This document shows, piece after piece, positions 31,051 to 33,815 of a DNA stretch of 33,815 nt (positions within the stretch are counted from its first letter, which is position 1; the number at the start of each line of letters is the position of its first letter). Source of the DNA: JAHBVL01 sp964461025 (GTDB lineage: Bacteria > Chloroflexota > Chloroflexia > Thermomicrobiales > UBA6265); assembly GCA_964461025.1 (NCBI GenBank), contig CAYWSE010000038.1, positions 1 to 33,815 on the forward strand, read 5' to 3'. The notes under the pieces are model-generated. The model searched no databases. It worked only from the letters and a program-made list of their open reading frames with translations, and was not told the DNA's origin. The position numbers were made by a program, and so were the translations under genes.

Positions 31051-31080
31051 CCAGTGCCCAGTGCCCAGTGCCCAGTGCCC
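31051..31080 (-). repeat. Heptad array H12, GGCA sense relative to the permease gene
   Basis: Four CAGTGCC units (GGCACTG on the minus strand), directly after the TAA stop (31081-31083) of the permease gene. H12 and H11 are complementary and frame 576 bases holding the IVP gene. Confidence 0.94.
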
Positions 31081-32025
31081 TTACCGCTGCCCTCGTGCAT
31101 ACGGCACCGCCAATGCGGCTGGAAGCGACGTCCTGCCGGCCAGAACGACCATGGCGATCATGATGCCAATGTAGGGCAACATGCCGATGAACTCCGTGCG
31201 AATGCCCACGCCGACGATCTGCAGACTATCGCCCAACGCATTCAGCATACCGAAGAGAATCGCGCCTGCGGCAATCCGCCAGGGATTCCAGCCGCCGAGC
31301 ATGGTGATTGCGAGGGCGATAAAACCCTGTCCGACCGTCATGCCGACCGTGAAAATCCGCAGGTCGGCGACCGCCATGAACGCCCCCGCAAACCCGGCCA
31401 TGATGCCCGCCAGCGACATCGCCAGATAGCGCGTCCGAATCACATTCACGCCCGCCGCGTCGGCCGCAAAGGGACTCTCGCCCACCGCGCGCACATTCAG
31501 GCCGAAACGCGTCCGCATCAGAAGCCAGGCGAACACTGGCACCAGCGCCCAGCAGATGTAGAAGATGATCTGGCGGTTGAAGAGCGCCGGTCCGATGATC
31601 GGGATGTCGCTGAGCAGCGGTATCTCGACGACCTTCGCCCGTACGTTGGCGGCGACGTTCTGTCCGCCATACCAGTCGCGGAAGAGGTAGCCTGTCAAAC
31701 CAGCGGAAAAGATCGTAATCGCCAGACCGACCAGTACCTGATCGACCCGCAATTGGATCGTCAGCAGCCCAAAGAGCAGGGCCATTGCCAGTCCGGCTCC
31801 GATTCCGCCGAGCATCCCCAGCGTCACGCTTTCGGTCCGGTAGGCGGCGTGAAACCCGAAAAAGCACCCGGCCAGCATCATCCCTTCGATGCCGAGATTG
31901 AGCAGCCCGGCTTTTTGGGCGAAAACGTCCCCCAGCGAAGCGATCACCAGCGGCACCGCTCGAAGCAGGCCTGTTGCCAGCATGGCGGTGAGGAAGTCGG
32001 CGACGTCGATGCCATTGATCGTCAT
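31081..32025 (-). CDS. ABC importer permease, nucleoside/simple-sugar type (second)
   Basis: 314 residues, about eight to nine membrane segments, of the BPD_transp_2 (LIV-H/RbsC-like) family in the NupQ-like branch. Markers are FAQKAGLLNLGIEGMMLAG, GLLTIQLRVDQVLVGLAITI, GESPFAADAAGVNV, LAGIMAGFAGAFMAVADL and LGGWNPWRIAAGAILFGML. Its ATG overlaps the upstream permease stop (ATGA). It forms a heteromeric membrane channel with that permease. The TAA stop directly abuts heptad array H12. Confidence 0.94.
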   Translation of the reverse strand: MTINGIDVADFLTAMLATGLLRAVPLVIASLGDVFAQKAGLLNLGIEGMMLAGCFFGFHAAYRTESVTLGMLGGIGAGLAMALLFGLLTIQLRVDQVLVGLAITIFSAGLTGYLFRDWYGGQNVAANVRAKVVEIPLLSDIPIIGPALFNRQIIFYICWALVPVFAWLLMRTRFGLNVRAVGESPFAADAAGVNVIRTRYLAMSLAGIMAGFAGAFMAVADLRIFTVGMTVGQGFIALAITMLGGWNPWRIAAGAILFGMLNALGDSLQIVGVGIRTEFIGMLPYIGIMIAMVVLAGRTSLPAALAVPYARGQR

Positions 32026-33128
32026 GACGTTCCCCCTGTCGCCGCAACTGGGTCACCTGCCATATCGGACACCACCAGCTTCGGCGCGCGGCTTGTCCAC
32101 CGGCGTTCGAGGTACACGGTGAAGGCGAAGCAGAGCAGCATGAGTCCTTCCAGCAGCTCGACAAAGTAGGTGGGAACGTCGGCGCGGCGGGCCATCGAAT
32201 CGCCGCCGATGATCAGGAAAGAGAAGAAAAAAGCGAACGGCACGATCAGCAGACTGTTCAACCGGGCCAGATAGACGAGCGCGAAGGCAGTAAAACCATA
32301 GCCGGGATTCCAGTTTCCTTTGAAGAGACCCTGCACACCGAGAACGTCATTGGCGCCCGCCAGTCCGGCAAAACCGCCGCTCGCCAGGAGCGCCGCGATC
32401 ATCAGCGTGGCGACGGGAATACCGGCGTGAACCGCGGCGCGACGATTGCGGCCGATCACGTCGAGCATGAAACCGGGAACTGTGGAGCGAAAGAGCAGCG
32501 CCACCAGAATGATGCAGACAAATCCAACCAGCAAACCGATATGGACCTCTGTGCCGGGAATGTAGGGCAGACGGTTGCCGAGGGGAATCTGCCGGGTCTG
32601 GGGCGCCACGATGTTCGGGTCTTTGGCGGGTCCTTTCACCAGCCAGGCGGTTACGTTGAGGGCGACATAGTTCATCATCAGGGTGGTGATGATCTCGTTG
32701 AGACCAAAGCGGGTGCGGAGAATGGCCGGCACGAACGCCCAGGCCACTCCACCGATGAACCCGGCGACGCCCGCCAGGAGCCACATCAGCGGATCGGGCA
32801 CGTCTCCGGCCAGAGCCGCCCCGGTGACCGCCGCGCAGAGCGCGCCGACCATGAACTGCCCGTCGATGCCGATGTTCCAGACGCCCGCTCGCAGGGCGAT
32901 CAGTAAACCGCTGCTGACAATCAGCAACGGCGCCATCTTTTTGAGAGTCTCTGTGATTCCCGTGTGGCTGAAGAGACCTCGCTCGACCATGATCCGGTAA
33001 GCCTCGAGCGCATCTTTGCCGGTCGCTTCCAGGAACAGACCGCCGATGACGAAGGCCATCAGTATCGCCACCAGACTGCTGATGACCGGCGTCAGGGTCG
33101 TTCCGGAAAAGCGAGCCCGTTCGGTCAT
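32022..33128 (-). CDS. ABC importer permease, nucleoside/simple-sugar type (first)
   Basis: 368 residues; BPD_transp_2 family, NupP-like branch. A single N-terminal membrane helix precedes MVERGLFSHTGITETLKKMA. Other markers are GVWNIGIDGQFMVGALCAAV, TRFGLNEIITTLMMNYVALN, DVIGRNRRAAVHAGIPV and GNWNPGYGFTAFALVYLARL. It starts inside the stop of the ATPase gene (ATGA) and ends overlapping the next permease, so the three are translationally coupled. Confidence 0.94.
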   Translation of the reverse strand: MTERARFSGTTLTPVISSLVAILMAFVIGGLFLEATGKDALEAYRIMVERGLFSHTGITETLKKMAPLLIVSSGLLIALRAGVWNIGIDGQFMVGALCAAVTGAALAGDVPDPLMWLLAGVAGFIGGVAWAFVPAILRTRFGLNEIITTLMMNYVALNVTAWLVKGPAKDPNIVAPQTRQIPLGNRLPYIPGTEVHIGLLVGFVCIILVALLFRSTVPGFMLDVIGRNRRAAVHAGIPVATLMIAALLASGGFAGLAGANDVLGVQGLFKGNWNPGYGFTAFALVYLARLNSLLIVPFAFFFSFLIIGGDSMARRADVPTYFVELLEGLMLLCFAFTVYLERRWTSRAPKLVVSDMAGDPVAATGGTS

Positions 33129-33815
33129 GCCGCTGCTCCCGCTGTGGCGCGCTTGCCGGTGAGCATCAGCTGGCCGATTGTTTCAACATCGAAGTCGCCG
33201 CGCTCGAAGATGGCAACCAGTTCGCCGTTGTACATCACCCCGAGCCGGTCGCTGACATCGAGCAGCTCCTCCAACTCCGAAGAGATGAGCAGAATGGCGT
33301 TGCCGTCGTTCGCCTGCTCCCGCAGGGTGGAGAGCACGAATTGCGCGGTGCGGATATCGAGTCCGTAGGTCGGTTTGTTGCAGACCAGCACCTTCGGGCG
33401 CATCGCCAGCTCGCGGGCCAGCAGGAGCTTCTGAATGTTGCCGCCCGAGAGCAGCGTCAATCGGGTGCTGGAACCGGGTGTGCGGACATCGAACTGCTCG
33501 ATCAGCTCGTTGGCATGCCGCTCGATCGCTTTGCGGTCGAGCAGGAATTTGCGGCTGAACGGCGCCCGGCCGATCGTTTTCAGCACGGCGTTCTCTGCCA
33601 CGCTCTGACCAGGCACCGATCCCTCGCCAAGACGGTCGTCAGTGACGTACCCGATCCCGGCCCGGCTCGCGGCAGCCACCCCTTTGTTCGTCAGATCGCG
33701 CCCTTCGAATGTCATGTGACCACCCGAGACGCGACGTTGCCCGGCGATCACTTCACCAAGCTCTTTTTGGCCATTGCCATCGACGCCGGCGATGCCGAAG
33801 ACTTCACCGCGGTGG
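33125..33815 (-). CDS. ABC importer ATPase, C-terminal part (gene runs off the window)
   Basis: The open frame enters from the right edge. It matches the second nucleotide-binding domain of nucleoside/sugar importers with duplicated ATPases (RbsA/NupO type): GEVFGIAGVDGNGQKEL, GIGYVTDDRLGEGSVPGQSV, signature LSGGNIQKLLLARELAMRP, a degenerate Walker B region VLVCNKPTYGLD and ILLISSELEELL. Loss of the catalytic Glu in the second domain is common in this branch. Drives uptake with the two permeases and the BMP binding protein. The 5' end, including the first ATPase domain, is outside the window. Confidence 0.93.
   Translation of the reverse strand, partial: HRGEVFGIAGVDGNGQKELGEVIAGQRRVSGGHMTFEGRDLTNKGVAAASRAGIGYVTDDRLGEGSVPGQSVAENAVLKTIGRAPFSRKFLLDRKAIERHANELIEQFDVRTPGSSTRLTLLSGGNIQKLLLARELAMRPKVLVCNKPTYGLDIRTAQFVLSTLREQANDGNAILLISSELEELLDVSDRLGVMYNGELVAIFERGDFDVETIGQLMLTGKRATAGAAA

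Noticed and set aside
30856..32169. Plus-strand open frame opposite the permease and IVP genes
   Set aside because: Antisense, His/Gln/Arg-rich shadow translation; permease motifs lie on the other strand.

Overview
The window is GC-rich, densely coded bacterial DNA with many GTG/TTG starts. It most resembles a Chloroflexota genome of the Thermomicrobiales type. That assignment is inference from gene style: Tat-exported proteins whose mature ends read 'AQGTPEA' or 'AQ(D/E)..TPEA', an ATPase-TPR-LuxR regulator, a Cys-rich 'SRRSVLKG' protein and a BMP-type nucleoside importer. No rRNA, tRNA or CRISPR array was seen.

Layout. 136-2492 (-): DUF305 membrane protein, ribose-5-phosphate isomerase B and a secreted lipase in one tight operon. 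2645-4854 (+): a Tat-exported two-domain protein and a secreted serpin. 4964-5513 (-): a BrnT/BrnA toxin-antitoxin pair. 5802-9635 (+): a class III (GSA-type) aminotransferase, a divergent type I dehydroquinase-like protein and an MlrC/M81 metallopeptidase. 9769-14349 (+): a lower-GC gene for a 1526-residue STAND-like ATPase with a TPR-type C-terminal half, followed by a decapitated ABC-ATPase remnant (about 14502-14789); together they look like an insertion, possibly a defence gene. 14851-16536 (-): a Tat-exported protein with about 96 cysteines. 16898-18745 (+): three related Tat-exported proteins made of one or two copies of the same domain; the 2645-3400 gene is their paralogue. 19059-21455 (+): LuxR-type regulator. 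21648-22835 (+): two-domain cupredoxin. 22975-24169: divergent TetR/cupin pair with a clear operator. 24548-27772 (-): 3-hydroxyacyl-CoA dehydrogenase, SDR and class V aminotransferase. 27895-29211 (+): DUF2254 membrane protein. 29251-33815 (-): nucleoside-type ABC importer (ATPase, two permeases, binding protein) with a four-helix-bundle 23S rRNA intervening-sequence-type protein (IVP) between the last permease and the binding protein.

The most unusual structure is not a single gene. Twelve tandem arrays of 7-base units (GGCAATA, GGCACTG, GGCAAAG, TTACCAG and relatives) sit at gene edges. All seven arrays after a gene are in the GGCA sense and touch or contain its stop codon. All five arrays before a gene are in the TGCC sense. 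Co-directional gene pairs are therefore often separated by a facing inverted repeat with a 31-107 base spacer. In one place the spacer is 576 bases and holds the IVP gene. This recalls 23S rRNA intervening sequences, which are stem-forming inserts that can carry an IVP gene. I propose the heptad pair as an intergenic inserted element, with the IVP copy as the form that carries a gene. A second dispersed palindrome (4893, 5690, 24528, 25590) and a third large inverted repeat (18763) add to the repeat load.
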